From assembly GCA_008711295.1 (NCBI GenBank), contig VUYV01000502.1, forward strand, positions 178,718 to 242,717: a DNA stretch of 64,000 nt, read 5' to 3'. Position numbers and translations under genes: made by a program. The notes beneath the pieces are model-generated. The model saw nothing but the letters and a program-made list of their open reading frames with translations. It did not search any database and was not told the DNA's origin. This document shows positions 23,901-37,015 of the stretch, piece after piece. Each line of letters opens with the position of its first letter. Positions within the stretch are counted from its first letter, which is position 1. Source of the DNA: Anarhynchus alexandrinus. Lineage: Eukaryota > Chordata > Aves > Charadriiformes > Charadriidae.

Positions 23901-26463
23901 CTTAAAAAAATGACGTGAGAGTTTTTGGAAATACCAATGGACTTAAATTTGCCTCAGCCGTAGTTTGAATGCTGTGGGCTTTCCAGCACGTTTTCGAATT
24001 ACCCAGCTACACCTAAAGATTAGGAAAGGGAAGAAAAAAAAAAAAAAAAACCCAAACCCAACAACTGTTGAGGTCAGTACAAAACTGCAAGCGGGAAAAA
24101 TCGAAGGACAGCATGGGCAGAAGCGAGTGCCTGAAAGCCAGCCGTCTGCCCGAGCACAGCTTTGCTTCTCTCCTGTCGAGCGGCAGTTCCCTTCCTAGCA
24201 AAGTTTGCTTGATTTTACTTGCCCACAGCAGACTCTCCAAGGGAAGCCGGAGCAATTCTGACAGCTTGGCTCAGCGGTTTGCCAGCTCCAGACAAAAACA
24301 AGAATTGACCTTTTATTTCAGTCAACGCCGGCCTCTCCAGAACATCCAGGTCGCCCCAACGCTGCCTTTTAAAACCGTATTCCTTTGTCTCGTTTCGCTT
24401 TTCATCGCATGAATTCATTTTTGTTGCAAAATGCCGTATCAGCATGAATCCCTTGTATGGATTTCATATAATTACTATTATGCTTTCATTACGCTTCTCG
24501 TGCGCTTTAGCAAGAGGTATTTTATAAATCATGTAGATTTTCCAATCAGTTCCCTTTGAATGTTATCACCCAAGCCTTTTTCTCCATGGGAATCTATCAT
24601 AATACCTGTTGTAATGAGCAGAACGATACAGTTAAAGATTTTCCTTGAGGTCTAAAATGTCTTGAGATAACAAATTGCTCTTTATTTATACATAAGAACG
24701 GATTCCACTTTCACCAGTAAAACTAGCAAGAGACCTATAGGCTTTCAAATGCTAATTATATTCTGTCCGAGGGACTAAATCCTGCCAGAATGCAGCGGGA
24801 CCGCAAGTGACTACACACCATGGTACATTAAAAAATAAAGCTGGGCTAATCCAAACCTCAGCTAGTAATCCTGCCTGACAAGCAGTTCTGTGTTTAATGG
24901 GTAATTTAATCGCTCACCAGCGACACGTTCAGAAAACATCCCAGTTCAGGAGAAAATCCGCCACCTCCGGCAGGCACTTACATCCCACGGATGCGATGGC
25001 CTTTCCCAGAGCTCCGGAGCATCCAGACGGGCGGGAAAGCAGGAATCAGAGAGGCTCAAAATGCATAACCGAATCCGGGAAAACAGGAGAAAGCACCATT
25101 GGGAGAAGGCATTCACACATTCCCTCTGCTCCAGGGACCCCCCATCCCGGCTCTGAGTTTGTTTCCTCCCAGCTGGAACCCAAACAGACAACATCGAAGG
25201 AACATTTCTCCAAGAACCCATCTGAATATTTCAGCTGTGCTTTGTTGAACTTTGTCCAACACACTGATCACTTTTCAGTGGTTTAATGAAGAATTCAGGA
25301 ACCTATTTGGGTTTTTCCCCATAACGCACTGTAACCCTCGAGGATCTCCATCACCTCCGTAAGCCAAATTTCAAGAAGGCCCATTTGAAGTGAATTTTCA
25401 GGTTGTGTCCCCTCCCCAGAAGGACTGCAGACAAATCCAAGAAAGTTTCAACAGCACTGCTTTCGCTTACGGATCTTTGCATAAATACAACATTTTCACA
25501 ATTAAAGACTCCTCCCAGGTAATCGCCCCCCCTTCACGCTTGTTAAAGAAGTGGATGAAATCTCCGTGGGCAGCAGTGAGATTTGTAACCCTTAATTAAA
25601 CCTAACCGGTTTCTTGTTAGAGGGTCACACATCTCTCACTCTTCCTTGGGAGTACGATGGTAGCAACCCATTAGCCCTCAGGCATCACTTCACCTTTATG
25701 TACGATATTCCAATTAACACCAGAAGAAATGTAATTACAGATTTTTTTTAAGAAAAACGTATTAGCCACCAAGACTTTAAAGGATGTGCGGCGGATGAGG
25801 TACCACAAAAGACACGGTGGCCAGTCCCAGTAGGTCTGAGGAGAATCTTTAAGCAGAGACTTTCAGACATTTGCTTTTGTCAGATAAACAAAGCGTTGGT
25901 GTTGGTTTTGTGGCAGCAAACAGGTAAGGGCTGGTAGCACAGTCCCTCTCTCCTCCCTCTGTATCTATTGCCACGAAAGCTGCCCACCTCACAGCCTCCA
26001 AAATTTCATTCACAGGGTCTGCCATGTCCCATGACTCCGTCTCAAGAGGGACAATTTACTCCCATGTATAGGAAGTAACTGCTTACGCAGGGTGTTTACC
26101 CATGGTGAAACTGATGTTTTTCACGTGGGAATCCTTCACCACGTGTGACAAATTCACCTGTAACAACTTTATTCATTCTCCTACCAACCGGCCCCTCCAG
26201 CTCTCCTGGTAGGTGACACAGTCACAGCTCCTTCTGACCTACTTCAAGCTCTGTGTCAAATCCAACACCACTTCTAAACCCATTTGAAAGACAAAATGGG
26301 GCTTTCAGGAAAGGATTTTCTTGAGATTCATGGAGCTATAAGGCACAACATATAAGCGGGTCTTGAGCAAGTGCAAAGAAAACGTACAATATGCAAAGAG
26401 CCCGACTGTTCTCGAGGCACATTTATCACGCAGCAGAGCTGCCATGTGCATCTAAAGATGCCG
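20961..26463. other. Unique sequence without a supported gene; several candidate non-coding elements
   Basis: No gene recognised over 5.5 kb and no recent repeat. The 129-codon plus frame at 24897-25286 has no recognisable domain. A good acceptor-like signal ('cgttctttttttctccttgcag') ends at 23442 on the plus strand, with a branch-like 'tactgaa' at 23411, but no donor follows in range. Blocks at 22590-22850 and 24400-24800 are AT-rich, non-repetitive and retain CpG. A17 lies at 24034-24050. Confidence 0.6.
24034..24050. repeat. Poly(A) run
   Basis: Seventeen A followed by 'cccaaaccc'. No retrocopy or SINE could be recognised upstream. Confidence 0.9.
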
Positions 26464-26596
26464 GGTTGGACTGAGCTTTGAGCAACCTGGTCTAGCAGAA
26501 AGTGTCCCTGCCCATGGCAGGGGGGTTGGAACTAGATCAGCTTTAAGGTCCCCTCCAACCTAAACCATTCTATGATATGATTCTATGATTCCATGC
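26464..26596 (+). mobile_element. CR1 LINE, 3' end fragment
   Basis: Begins in the 'tttgagcaacctggtctagc' segment, continues 'gtccctgcccatggcagggg' and 'tcccctccaacctaaaccat', and ends in an expanded terminal repeat (tatgatatgattctatgattc). About 130 bp; 5'-truncated. Confidence 0.94.
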
Positions 26597-29500
26597 TCAG
26601 CGGATTCACAGTGGGCTTCATAAGTTTGGTGTCCAGTGGTGAACCCCTGCAAACCAAGGGGCCTGGAGCAGAGTAACACCACCAAGAAACCCCAACCAGA
26701 CCGGGGAGATAATGTCTCTGGGCATCACCTGGACACATACAGACATCTTGTCCACCTGAGAATCAGATCACCAGTTTCCGAAACAGTGTCTGCTGAAATA
26801 TATCCAGTTACCTTCTGGTTTGATTTCGTCTCTGTTTTGGGGGTCCAGTCTACGTTTCATACAATCTTTGAGAGACTCTTGCTTGTGAATTATCTAAACT
26901 CCGCTTCCACCTGCAATTGTGGTAGACTGGAACTGGTGAAATAACTGGTTTCAAAAAACCTGGAGAACTCAATTTCCTAGTTACAGAAAAAGCAACTGCC
27001 CTTTCCTCTGGGACTACGGAAATCAGCAGGAAATAAATACCAAGGCATTTTGAGCTGACCTTCTGCTTCAAAGTACCCAGAGAAACCTGGTCTGTCCCTT
27101 GCAGGATGTCTTTCAGTAGGGAGGTATCGTGACTCCCGTAATTACTCCCAGTGAGACACCCATTCGTACCACCAGCCCTGGATAAAACACTGGTGTGACT
27201 ACTCCAGAGGCATTACAGATGTCCCAGCTGAACCTCGCAACAGCACGGGAGGGTTCAGAATAAATTAAAACCAGAGCTGTCCAAAGGCCAGCAGAGCAAA
27301 GGGTTAGTTAATAACACGTTCCCAAATGCACAGCCAGTGGTAATTTAAATTCTTTATTACCCAATGGTGAGTAGATCTAAAGCTTTTCAAAAATGTCTGG
27401 TGCATCCAGGCTGGCAAAGCAGCACCGGCACCGCAGCGACCGGCACGTTTGCAGCACTGGTTGGGAAACCTACTAAAAAAAGAGCAAAGGAGATGCGTCA
27501 GCTGAGCAGAAAAGGGCAATGTGAAAAATATCTGTATGATTTTGCTGCTGATTTTACTCCTTTTACATCCTAAGACACGCGGGCAGAACCAGTGACTACT
27601 AGCAGCTGACCTGGAGCTGCTGATGGAGCCATGTGTGAGGTGATGGGAGTTAGGAGCTGCAGAAGTGAAGAGGTTTTCCAAGTCACAGATCCACAACAGA
27701 TGTCATGCCTGTCATGGGGTACCTTTAGGATAAGACAAGACCTTGTGCTTTCCTAACAAATTTTCTCCAAGAACTGGAGAAAGTCCTCCAAAGAACTTTC
27801 AAGACTTCCCCAAATTCATGTGAGATATTTAGGACTAACGTTTAGTGAATCAAGTTGCACATATTCAGATGAAGCTGTGGCAAACCTCAGGAAGGTGCAG
27901 CAATCACATACCAAAGTGCTGTGCAAAAACCTGCACAGCTGACAATGGTCTCCCCTTCCAAGTGTTGTCACTAAATTCATAGAAAACTTTTGATTTAAGA
28001 TTATTTCATCCTTTTGTATGTTGTTAATGTGGTTCCTTAAGGAAGCAAGGACTATTGGAACACGATCCATCTATTGGTCTTGCTGTCCTTTCTCTCTTTT
28101 TTTTTTTTTAAATATGTTGGTTCCATGGAACTGAATTTGACAGAATAGAAAAATATTATAAATAGCCCACATTAAAGCAAGAAAAGCCTCAGTCAGAGGT
28201 TAATAGTCACTAGAGAATCCTATCCAGGAGACACAGAGCTATTGGAAAAACAGAAACCTCTCCTATGCACACATCTGCTCAGAAAGAAAGTTATTATATT
28301 ACTGATCTACTCAGCAGAAAAGCAAACCCCTATTGCACAGACAATCCCTGACACATAATGATCAAAAGCTAAGCAGACATGACCAAGGGTAAGAAAAAAA
28401 AATCAGCAGGAACAGCCGGGTCACATAATACTGACTACAAACCTTCCTTAAATCCAGGATTTCTGCTGGGGAGCACAGGGTCCCCGGTCACCTGCTTTCT
28501 CTTTTCTGGCCCTTTCAGAAAGAAGAAAAAAACCTGTACTTATATGTGGTTCAACTCTAATTCCTACCAGCTGCTACCTGACAACTTGGATTTAGTTCAG
28601 GCTGGGTCCAGATTGTTCCAAATCAGCCCTTTCCTACAGCCACATTTGTCTCCATTCTCCTCTTCCAAACCCACTATGCCTTCCACCAACCACAGTTCTG
28701 CTGAAGAAGATCTGCCAAAAAAAAAAAATTCACATACAAAACTATCGTGTCCTCTTTATCTAAAACCTTGAATGCTTATGTCAAATCTGGCAGGATACTT
28801 GTTGCAATATAGCGCTTTTAAAACAGAAAAATGTAAGCTTATGCTTTGACCTGAAATATTTCCCTTCTTCACAGCTGAAAAAAAAACCCAAATCCAGGAA
28901 AATCTAAATCCTTTTCTCCTTGGCCTGAGCACTTCACGGCTCCTTTCATCTGTGTTGGTGAGAGATTCCTCTTCTACCTTTCCAAAAAGCCCAGGGTCTT
29001 CTTGGGAATCCATTCAAAATAGTATGATCGGGGAGAAACAATCATTTGTTCAGTAATTTACATTAAAGTATATAATCAGCACGTTCGGCACCTGCAGTCA
29101 CATTTTCAGAACAGCAGAAGTGAGAACCGTGCATCCGCTTCTGCCTCTCTGACCTTCCTGACACCAAACTTGGTGACTTCATAGATGAGGCTATGACACA
29201 GGAAACCTCCAAAAATCAACCAGCCAGAGCACTTTCCCAATCGCTCGTGTAGGACACCGCTGCCAGCTTGCTGCTACAGTTTCCAAAAAAGCCCAGTTTC
29301 ACAAAACCCCACCACTAGCAGAGTTTTATTTGCAAAGCCCACGCGTTCTCGTGTTTCCCGCTAAGAGCACCGAAGGTGCGCCAAACACACCAGCTACTCC
29401 TGCTTCAGCTGTTTCATTCACACTCTCAGCTTGATTACTGCTTGAAAACCATAAATTCACTCGTTCAGTGGAGAAGACTCGCTGTCTTCTCTGAAAATAG

Positions 29501-29611
29501 GGAGGAAGCTCTCCACGCGGCTGTGCAGAGCTTACATCCCTGAATGCACAGCACATTCAGGCTGAGACCAGCTTTGCCACCCAGCCTCCACACTGGAGCT
29601 CCTGATGCTCC
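26597..29611. other. Unique sequence without a supported gene
   Basis: Only short overlapping open frames. T13 lies around 28098-28110 and short A runs near 28389 and 28719. Nothing else identified. Confidence 0.6.
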
Positions 29612-30061
29612 TGAGAAAAGACATGGACCTGTTGGAGCAGGGCCAGAGGAGGCCACAAAGATGCTCCAAGGGCTGGAGCAGCTCTGCTATGAGGACAGGC
29701 TGAGAGAGTTGGGGTATTCAGCCTGGAGAAGAGAAGGCTCCAGAGAAGGCTACAGGAGAGCTGGGGAGAGACTTTCTACAAGAACATATAGTGATAGGAC
29801 GAGGGGGAATGGCTTCAAACTCAAAGAGAGGAGATTTAGATGAGATATTAGGAAGAAATCTTTCACTTTGAGCGTGGTGAGCCCCTGGTCCAGGCTGCCC
29901 AGAGAAGCTGTGGCTGCCCCATCCCTGGAGGCGTTCAAGGCCAGGTTGGACGGGGCTTGGAGCAACCTGGGCTGGTGGGAGGTGTCCCCTGCCCATAGCA
30001 GGGGTTGGAACTGGATGATCTTCAAGGTCCCTTCCAACCCAAACCATTCTATGATTCTATA
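29612..30061 (+). mobile_element. CR1 LINE, 3' fragment (about 450 bp)
   Basis: Starts near 'gaaaagacatggacctgttg', then 'agcagggccagaggaggcca', 'ctggggagagactttctaca', 'agaagctgtggctgccccat' and 'tcccttccaacccaaaccat', ending in 'attctatgattctat'. It covers the terminal part of ORF2 and the 3' UTR. Frames in this segment are broken relics of the CR1 reverse transcriptase end and are not host genes. Confidence 0.96.
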
Positions 30062-30416
30062 CTGGCTGGTGCACTGTCCCAGCCCCGGTACGCTTAGGCT
30101 CTAGGGTGAAGCTGGTTGAAATAAGTGGGAAGCACACCATGAAGGGTTAACCCTTGTTACACTTAGGACAGATTTGGGGATTACTCAGCACACTGAGGAC
30201 ATCTCACTAAGAGAACTTCTCCCCTGTCATTTCTGAATCCAGATTCCTGCCTCTTTCTTGCAATAGTGACATTGATTTTGCCCCGAGGTCTTCAGCCAAC
30301 ATTTTCTTTCCTCGTGCTGCAAGACAGCCTGCTGTGCCCTATTAACCCATCTGCCTTCTGTCCTGCATCCCAAAGGTGTCTGGCAGTCTGTCAGCGGTAC
30401 CATATGCAGAGCTTGT
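30062..30416. other. Unique sequence
   Basis: No gene or repeat recognised. It contains a perfect 14-base palindrome, AAGGGTTAACCCTT, at 30142-30155. Confidence 0.6.
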
Positions 30417-30508
30417 AGGGCCAACTTCTGTCCTCAAATGTGCGTGTCCAGCTCCCATTGACTTTGTTTGGAATTTTATGCTTTAATCCAAGAGTAAAAT
30501 TTGCCAGC
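30417..30508. repeat. Ancient palindromic-type amniote repeat (possible MITE)
   Basis: Left end 'agggccaacttctgtcctca', centre 'cagctcccattgactttgtt', right end 'ccaagagtaaaatttgccag'. The right end reverse-complemented resembles the left end (imperfect terminal inverted repeats). The 'ccattgact' centre resembles old short elements I recall from reptile and bird genomes. Family name not known to me; DNA-transposon origin is inference. Confidence 0.4.
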
Positions 30509-33500
30509 AGACAGAGGCACTTTGGGACGCCGACAAATGATAGATGGTAAAAAATGTTATCTGTTTTAGTCATCATTTTATTGCCTATTGCATTTAACTC
30601 AGGAAGAAAGGACACACATAAAAACATTCCCTACCTACGTACATCGACTGTTACTCAGCAGTAGAAACATGAGGCTTTTGGATCCAAACCTTGAAGGCTT
30701 GGATGCTTCAAGCTATACTTCCAAGCCTGTGGATAGGTACTCTGTAGAGCAGAATAGTATTTAGAGGCTTAAAGTACCCAAATTTCACTGTGTTCTATGA
30801 CAAGGCAAACATTTAGCTCATCCAAACCTTCATATTGTGCTTCACTGCCTTGCGCATCGCATAGCATTGTACTACAATCTTCTCTTTTCCAAAGCTCACC
30901 AATATAAAATCCTGGAAGAATGTCATTTATACGAGGCCCCTGAGAGTTTTAAGCGTTACTGAATGTGACTATTACATCTAAGATACTTGTCTCACTTCTT
31001 AACTTTTAGGATAAAGTTAAGATTTTACTTTATCTATGAACTTCAACAGTCCATTGAAACATAGATAGAGGTAAGCTGAAGGTAAGCTTCTGAGTTTAGA
31101 AATGTTGTCCAGAGCCCTTTATGACATAACACTAATTTATCACACATATAAATATGACAAGAATTTATGGAGCCGTCAGCAGAAGCATTCTGTCTGCCAA
31201 CAGAGTGATGGAATTAACTATTAGGACTGCGGTGATGGTAACTCACTTGCAAACACTGATTTTTCCCTTGCAGCCTGGAATTTAGCCAAAGTAAAGCAAA
31301 TTTAAAGATAAGTTGGACAGTCATACTTCTCTTTATTCTAATTCACGCCACTTCTAAAAAAGCACAGAGGATTCTTAGTGACTGTATTTCACCTCTTTGT
31401 TCTATAATTAGGCAAAAGAAAACAGAATGGGAAAAAAAATGTCAGTGCATGCAATATAACTGTAATTTTCTGTCCGCGGAAGCAGCACAAAGGAGAAGTA
31501 TATATACACACACATAAATAGGTCTTTTTTATGGAAAGCTCATTAGAGAACTTACAGCAGCTCATTAAAAATAATGCATTGAAGAATTGTCAATGAAATT
31601 CGGTCACCAAGTTACATTGAAGGGACTGCCATCTCCCCATTACTCTCAGGACGTGAGCTCCGTCGAGCCACAGTGGCCGCAGACTCCCGGTGTTCCCGGG
31701 GCATTACAGACAAACTGCCCTGAGAGATGCAGCCACTTGCAGAAAAGCGAGGGGAGTGAGACTCTTCGGACAAAGCCAAAAGTTTCATCCCTAAAAACAG
31801 TCAACCAAGAGTCAAGGCACACCCCAAAGCCCCAAACCTGCATCTATTTTTGGCCCCCGGGGGTAGCACGGAGCAGAAGAAAACCTTTGGAGCTAGAGAG
31901 TGAGGCTGGCACAAGGACAACTGTGGCCCAGCCAAGCACGTGAGAGCTTCTTGGAACAGCCAACATAACAGAGAGCTGGACTTTAGGAAGTTCTGCCCCC
32001 ACCAAGCTGCTGAGTTACAGGAAAGCGGCGCATGCAAAGCACATCTGACACTTCTCCCTTGTGACCAAGAGAAAAGCGTCATAATATAAGGGAACCTGCA
32101 AGTATTTTCTCAATCAGGTATTTCATACTTCTCAAGAGGGAATACTGATTTTGCTGATTAACATGAATATATAATAGGCTCACATTTACAAAGCAAAACA
32201 TTACCTCCCTGAGAGGAGGAAGCTATTAGAATGCACTTATAAACCATAGCAAGCGATAAAGCAGTTTACAGTCCACTGTGCTAATGAGATGCTCAGCTGG
32301 CAAAGTGCACCATCACGCTTACAAATCATTTGTTTCAGTGACACTTCAGATAGCAATTTACAAAGAAGCAAGCATTAAAACCATAACCATCACCACTTCA
32401 TCATTTTTAACTCCGGAGTTTCGGGAGCTGTGCAAGTCGCGGCAACAATAAATGTTAGCGGCATAGTAATGGTGGATTATTCTTTTCACCATGCAAAGTC
32501 ATTTGGGTGTCAGGAGCTTGTAGATTTTTGACAGTGGAGCGTCGAGAGTTCAGTAACCTTCTTCCCATAAAATGAACATACCAATTAAACTAAATAGCAT
32601 CATAGCAGATCTGTAATTTGTAATTTTAGGGTCTGTTCAGAGGAAAGACGGCGTAGGGCAATGAACAATTGAAGGTCCGTGGCTCAGTCACCTCTAGTTC
32701 ATTTGTCACCTCCATAATGAGCAGTACGGAGCAGGAGGAGACAGGGAAGGAGAAGAAAAGCTGCTTTGGAAGGTACAACTTTTTTAATTGCTAATGAAGA
32801 AGGAGCAGCACAGTACCAAATTTGAACTATGACAGTAGACCTGCTTGCAAGGGAAGACCTTGGAGAGACACAGCCCCTGGCTTGAGGAGGAAAAAGACAA
32901 GACATGCGGCGGGGACACAAGCGGTAGCGAAGAGTCCCACTGATGTGCATTACTTCAGGCTTCCCCTGCACCCTGTGCTTCTACCCCCCCCTTTTAATCT
33001 ATTAATTCTCACCCCTGTGCTTCCATGACTTCAGTGATGACTGTGCCCTGTCTGCCTCTCACACTGCTAATAGACCTCCACATAATACCCAAGTCAAAAC
33101 TTCTGTGACTTCAGGTCACAGGCCCCAAAGTGAAACAATTAGAGATTCATTTGAATATTACTTTAATAATCTAATTTCTGCTGCCCTTAAGATTAGTCAT
33201 GCTCTAAGCCGCTGGCCTCTTCACCTTCTCTTCCCAAGAGATGGTTTCTTTTCCTCCAGGTTTCCCAGGGCTCAGCAACACATTGCACCTTTAATTTCTC
33301 AAGCTTTGGCTGGAGCAGCACTTTTGCAGTTCACCCACCAGCAAAACATTTAACCAGAGCACTACCTCACTGGACTGCTTATAAAATGTCAGTAGTTATT
33401 ATCTCGTGAAATACCTCGTGACATTCAAATGCAAGGCACTAGAGAAGCACAAAGAAGGTACCACCAGGCAAAGTATGGCCTGCAGCCACGCTGAGCTGGA

Positions 33501-33650
33501 GCATGCCCAGCTGTCGCGTTAAGGGGCAAAGTAGTTTTGGCAGAAAATAAACCCCCTTGCGTTCTAACACTCCTCACCGAGGTGGGAGGCTGGGTGCGGC
33601 TAGGTTTAAATTCTGAGTGATGCCCAATTCACCACTATCATTCCAGGCGC

Positions 33651-33668
33651 GTTTAATATATATTAAAC
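33651..33668. repeat. Perfect 18-bp palindrome
   Basis: GTTTAATAT followed directly by its reverse complement ATATTAAAC. No spacer. Confidence 0.9.
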
Positions 33669-35212
33669 TGTTACGGTTCTGAATACACTCATAGCGGACT
33701 GCGCCTTCAGCCCAGTCGTGCTCATGAACTGACACGGCCGCGCTTCGGTCGCGGTCAATGAGAAACCCAAACGACTGCTGCCTGCACAGTGCAGTTTATT
33801 TAAACACCACCAGCTCACCCGGACATCTGGCAGAGGAGGCTCTCCCCTGCTCGCAGGACACCCGCAAACATATGAGAATAACGCCAATAGGAAATATTTT
33901 CTAGAAAAAGCAGCCCCACTTAAACAAACATTTGCAGTGAGATCGCTTCAGCGTATGAGACAATTTTAAGACCAAACATGGGTAGTTAGAGAGGATCTGG
34001 GAGGGAGGCGAGTCCAGATTTCTGGATGAGGCCCCCAAACAGTGATATTCCTCCTCCCTCTCCAAAGCTGCACAGGATGCACAGCACCATTAACGTACAG
34101 CGGGGACTAATCACTGCTGGAAACCACCGGGAGTACTCACCCGGCTCCGCTCTGCCCTGCTCAAAGCAAGGTGGGATTTCCACTACTCTAGATAACACCG
34201 TGGAGCGCAGTTTGGGATCCAATATTGCATAAGGCAGAAATGAGGCATAATCAGGACCCTCCGTTAATCACATTGCAATTTTTCATTCTGCTCACGCAAG
34301 CACTGGACCAAGCTTATTTCCTTGGTCAACAAAGGAAGAAAATTTAATGGCAACAATCTTCAAATGTTTGCTATGAATATGCACACACTGCAGCTTTACT
34401 CAAGCCCCGGCACAGGCTCTGGAGAGGAATCTCTGGCACAGGGCACCGCTGCACAAGCTGCCTTGTCACGGTAGTTATTTTATGTCTGAAAAGATTACCT
34501 GTCATCCCGGTGCAGACTACAGCCATCACTCCCAGCATCATCTGATGAGTCAGCAGAGAAGGTTTTGGTTTGGGATCCTTTTTTCCTCCTGTTGCCTTTG
34601 ATGCTGTAACTGAAAAAGTCTTTTTTTGGCATCTCTGTGAAATTACTGTCTTAAAAAATTAGGCAACTGCGGTGACAGCGGACACAGACGTCCCCTCCGT
34701 GGTCTCAGAATGAAATCCAGACAGTCTGCATCTATGTTCCTAGGCAGGTGCAGCGTCAACAGCATCCAGGGGCCACCAACAGCGGCAAAAGACAACGAAG
34801 CATGAGACAAATCCTTGGAAAACCTTTCCTTATCGGTGGCCTTTTGAACAGGCTCAGGCTCCCTGAGGAAACGGTGCACGGGAGCAGGTGGGTGTTTCAC
34901 GCTTGAGGTTTCTTGAAGCACCCAGTCATGCGGGGAGACCCCAGTCCAGGGCCAGCCTGCCACAGCAGTACCTGCAGGAAGTTAAAACAGCATTTTAGTT
35001 TTGGGCAGGAAGGTAGTCTCCAGCCATACCCACTCCCAAGCTTTGGTTTACATTGCAAAGTGCTTGCAGGGCACGCAAACTAGATTCCTTTTGGTTAAAA
35101 TTAAGCAGAAACGAGCTCCGATGGCTAACGGGACCATAGGACCAGAGCAGAGAGAGGCTGAAATACGCTCTCCCCTAAATGTGCAATGGAGAGATCGAGT
35201 CCTCCGCGCCAG

Positions 35213-35265
35213 CTGCCTCTGCAGACCAGACCCACTGCCTCTGCAGACCAGACCTGCTGCCTGTG
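35213..35265. repeat. 22-bp tandem duplication
   Basis: Two copies of 'ctgcctctgcagaccagacc' plus two bases (35213-35234, 35235-35256), differing only in the last two bases, followed by a partial third copy. Confidence 0.9.
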
Positions 35266-37015
35266 AAGCTCCTCTGCCACAGACTTGAGCCTGTTGCCCA
35301 AGGACCAGACTGGGAGCCTCAGGTCACGTCAGTCACAATGTGCTACTTTTCACTCAAAACCAGTATCAGGGTACAAACTGATGCCATGAGTTCCCTGGGA
35401 TACCTCTCCTTACAGCAAATACGCACATGAGAAATGCAAACGGCCACACCGCTTGGTGGAACTTCTCTCCATACCCTTTAACAGCAGCCAGAACTCATCT
35501 CTTGAATACCCCTGAGACGAGCTGAAGTGTAAACAACTTCATACCGCGAGCAAAGTATGCAAACACCTCTATCTGCTCCATCTTTATCTCGTACGCTGCT
35601 GTTTACTCGTTTTTGAATTACTATTACGCTCTCTCCATTTGCTCTGGGTCTCGTGTTCTTTCCGTTTACCCAATAAGCCCTTTCTTTCAGATTTAATCTA
35701 GTTGAGTCAGTAACAATGCTGGAAGTCTGCACTGCAATAAAAGCTATGTACATCCCACTCGCGTGTGCGGGGCCTTAGGACCTCGCTCATGCATAATTCT
35801 TAGGTTCAAACGACCTGCCATGTAAAATGCACACTGAGAAAATGATGCAATCGCATAATTCAAGAGCGAGAAAGCCTAGCAAAATTGGTGAGCGAGTTGT
35901 GTTTTCGTATCAGCTCCCACCTGTGTGGTGTTTCTTTACATAGCTGGGCAGAAAGCAGAGCAAAAAGGTCTTTGTCCCTCAGAGCTTCTCGTCCCCGAAC
36001 GCCCTTTGCTAAAGCTTCTGGTGCTTAAAGGTGAAGAAGAGAAAACATTTGGGCTCTTGCGGGGATGCCCACTCTCCTACTCACATAACAAATTGTCAGT
36101 TCAGCCAGAAATAACATGCTGAAACTCAGAAGAGAAATAGAAGGAAGTCATGTAAAAACAGTTCTCTGTTCAACCAAGTTCTGTTTTATTCAAAGGCTCT
36201 AATCAGAGAAATGATACAAAACCCAAACAGGTAGAAAGCATTCTGTCATCACGCCTATTAGAGATCCCCGACACGCAGTCAAACTGGCAACGGCGCAGTA
36301 TTCGGACAAGGTACGGCTTTCCCCGGGATGCACTGATCTGCAGAACACCTCGAGAGCCCGCTGTGCCCGGGGAGCGCAGCAGAGCAGAGGGAGACATCTG
36401 TACACATCTGTCCCGGGTACCTGCACGTGCCCAAAACCACCCTTCCTCCTGGAAGGACTAACTTCTGCACGCTGCTGCCCATATACAGAATTCTGCCCAC
36501 GCCAAGAAAATGGTTCCCTCCCATTATAAATCAGTTAAGTAGGAAGTGTCTTTGCATTATCCAACCCATAAGACACAGGGATGTTTAAAAACAAAGCACA
36601 GAGGCCAGCCGATCTCTGTGTCCCGCAGACTATTGGACTCTGATATGCTGTTATCGTATGCACAGGAGCAAACGAGCTATAAAAATAACTTATGCTTTTA
36701 TTCAAATGACCCCAGAACACTGTCAGCCGTAGCAAAGGAAGACAAAAATGTTTATTCATAGACCTTTCACTGCTGCAAACATCTCGGACACATTAATCCA
36801 CAAGTTAGCGTAGGGAAGGGAAGATTTCCCAATCGAAAACAAAAGGAAGAGGAAAAGCAGGCGTGGGGAACACAATGATCCAGAGCTGCACATCAGGCTA
36901 ACACCGCTATCCAGACCCAAACGTGATGCCAATCTGAAGCAACCAAGACCTCATTTTTTCAATTCCATTTAAAATACTCTATTATTAACAGGCTATATTT
37001 GGTTATAAATGTTTT

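Larger units (their letters stand above)
30509..37015. other. Long unique stretch without a supported gene
   Basis: No coding exon or recent repeat in 6.5 kb. Blocks 30880-31580 and 32150-32660 are AT-rich and non-repetitive. The latter contains a CpG-bearing core (32410-32480) unlike its flanks and is a candidate conserved element. A perfect 18-base palindrome lies at 33651-33668 and a 22-bp tandem duplication at 35213-35265. Frames such as 31587-31943 (plus) show no domain. Confidence 0.6.

Noticed and set aside
24897..25286. 129-codon plus frame
   Set aside because: No domain or family recognised, and the other strand is also open over much of it.
29544..30104. Open frames inside the CR1 copy
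   Set aside because: They translate CR1 3' sequence; the same peptides recur at 37 kb and 38.6 kb. Not host genes.
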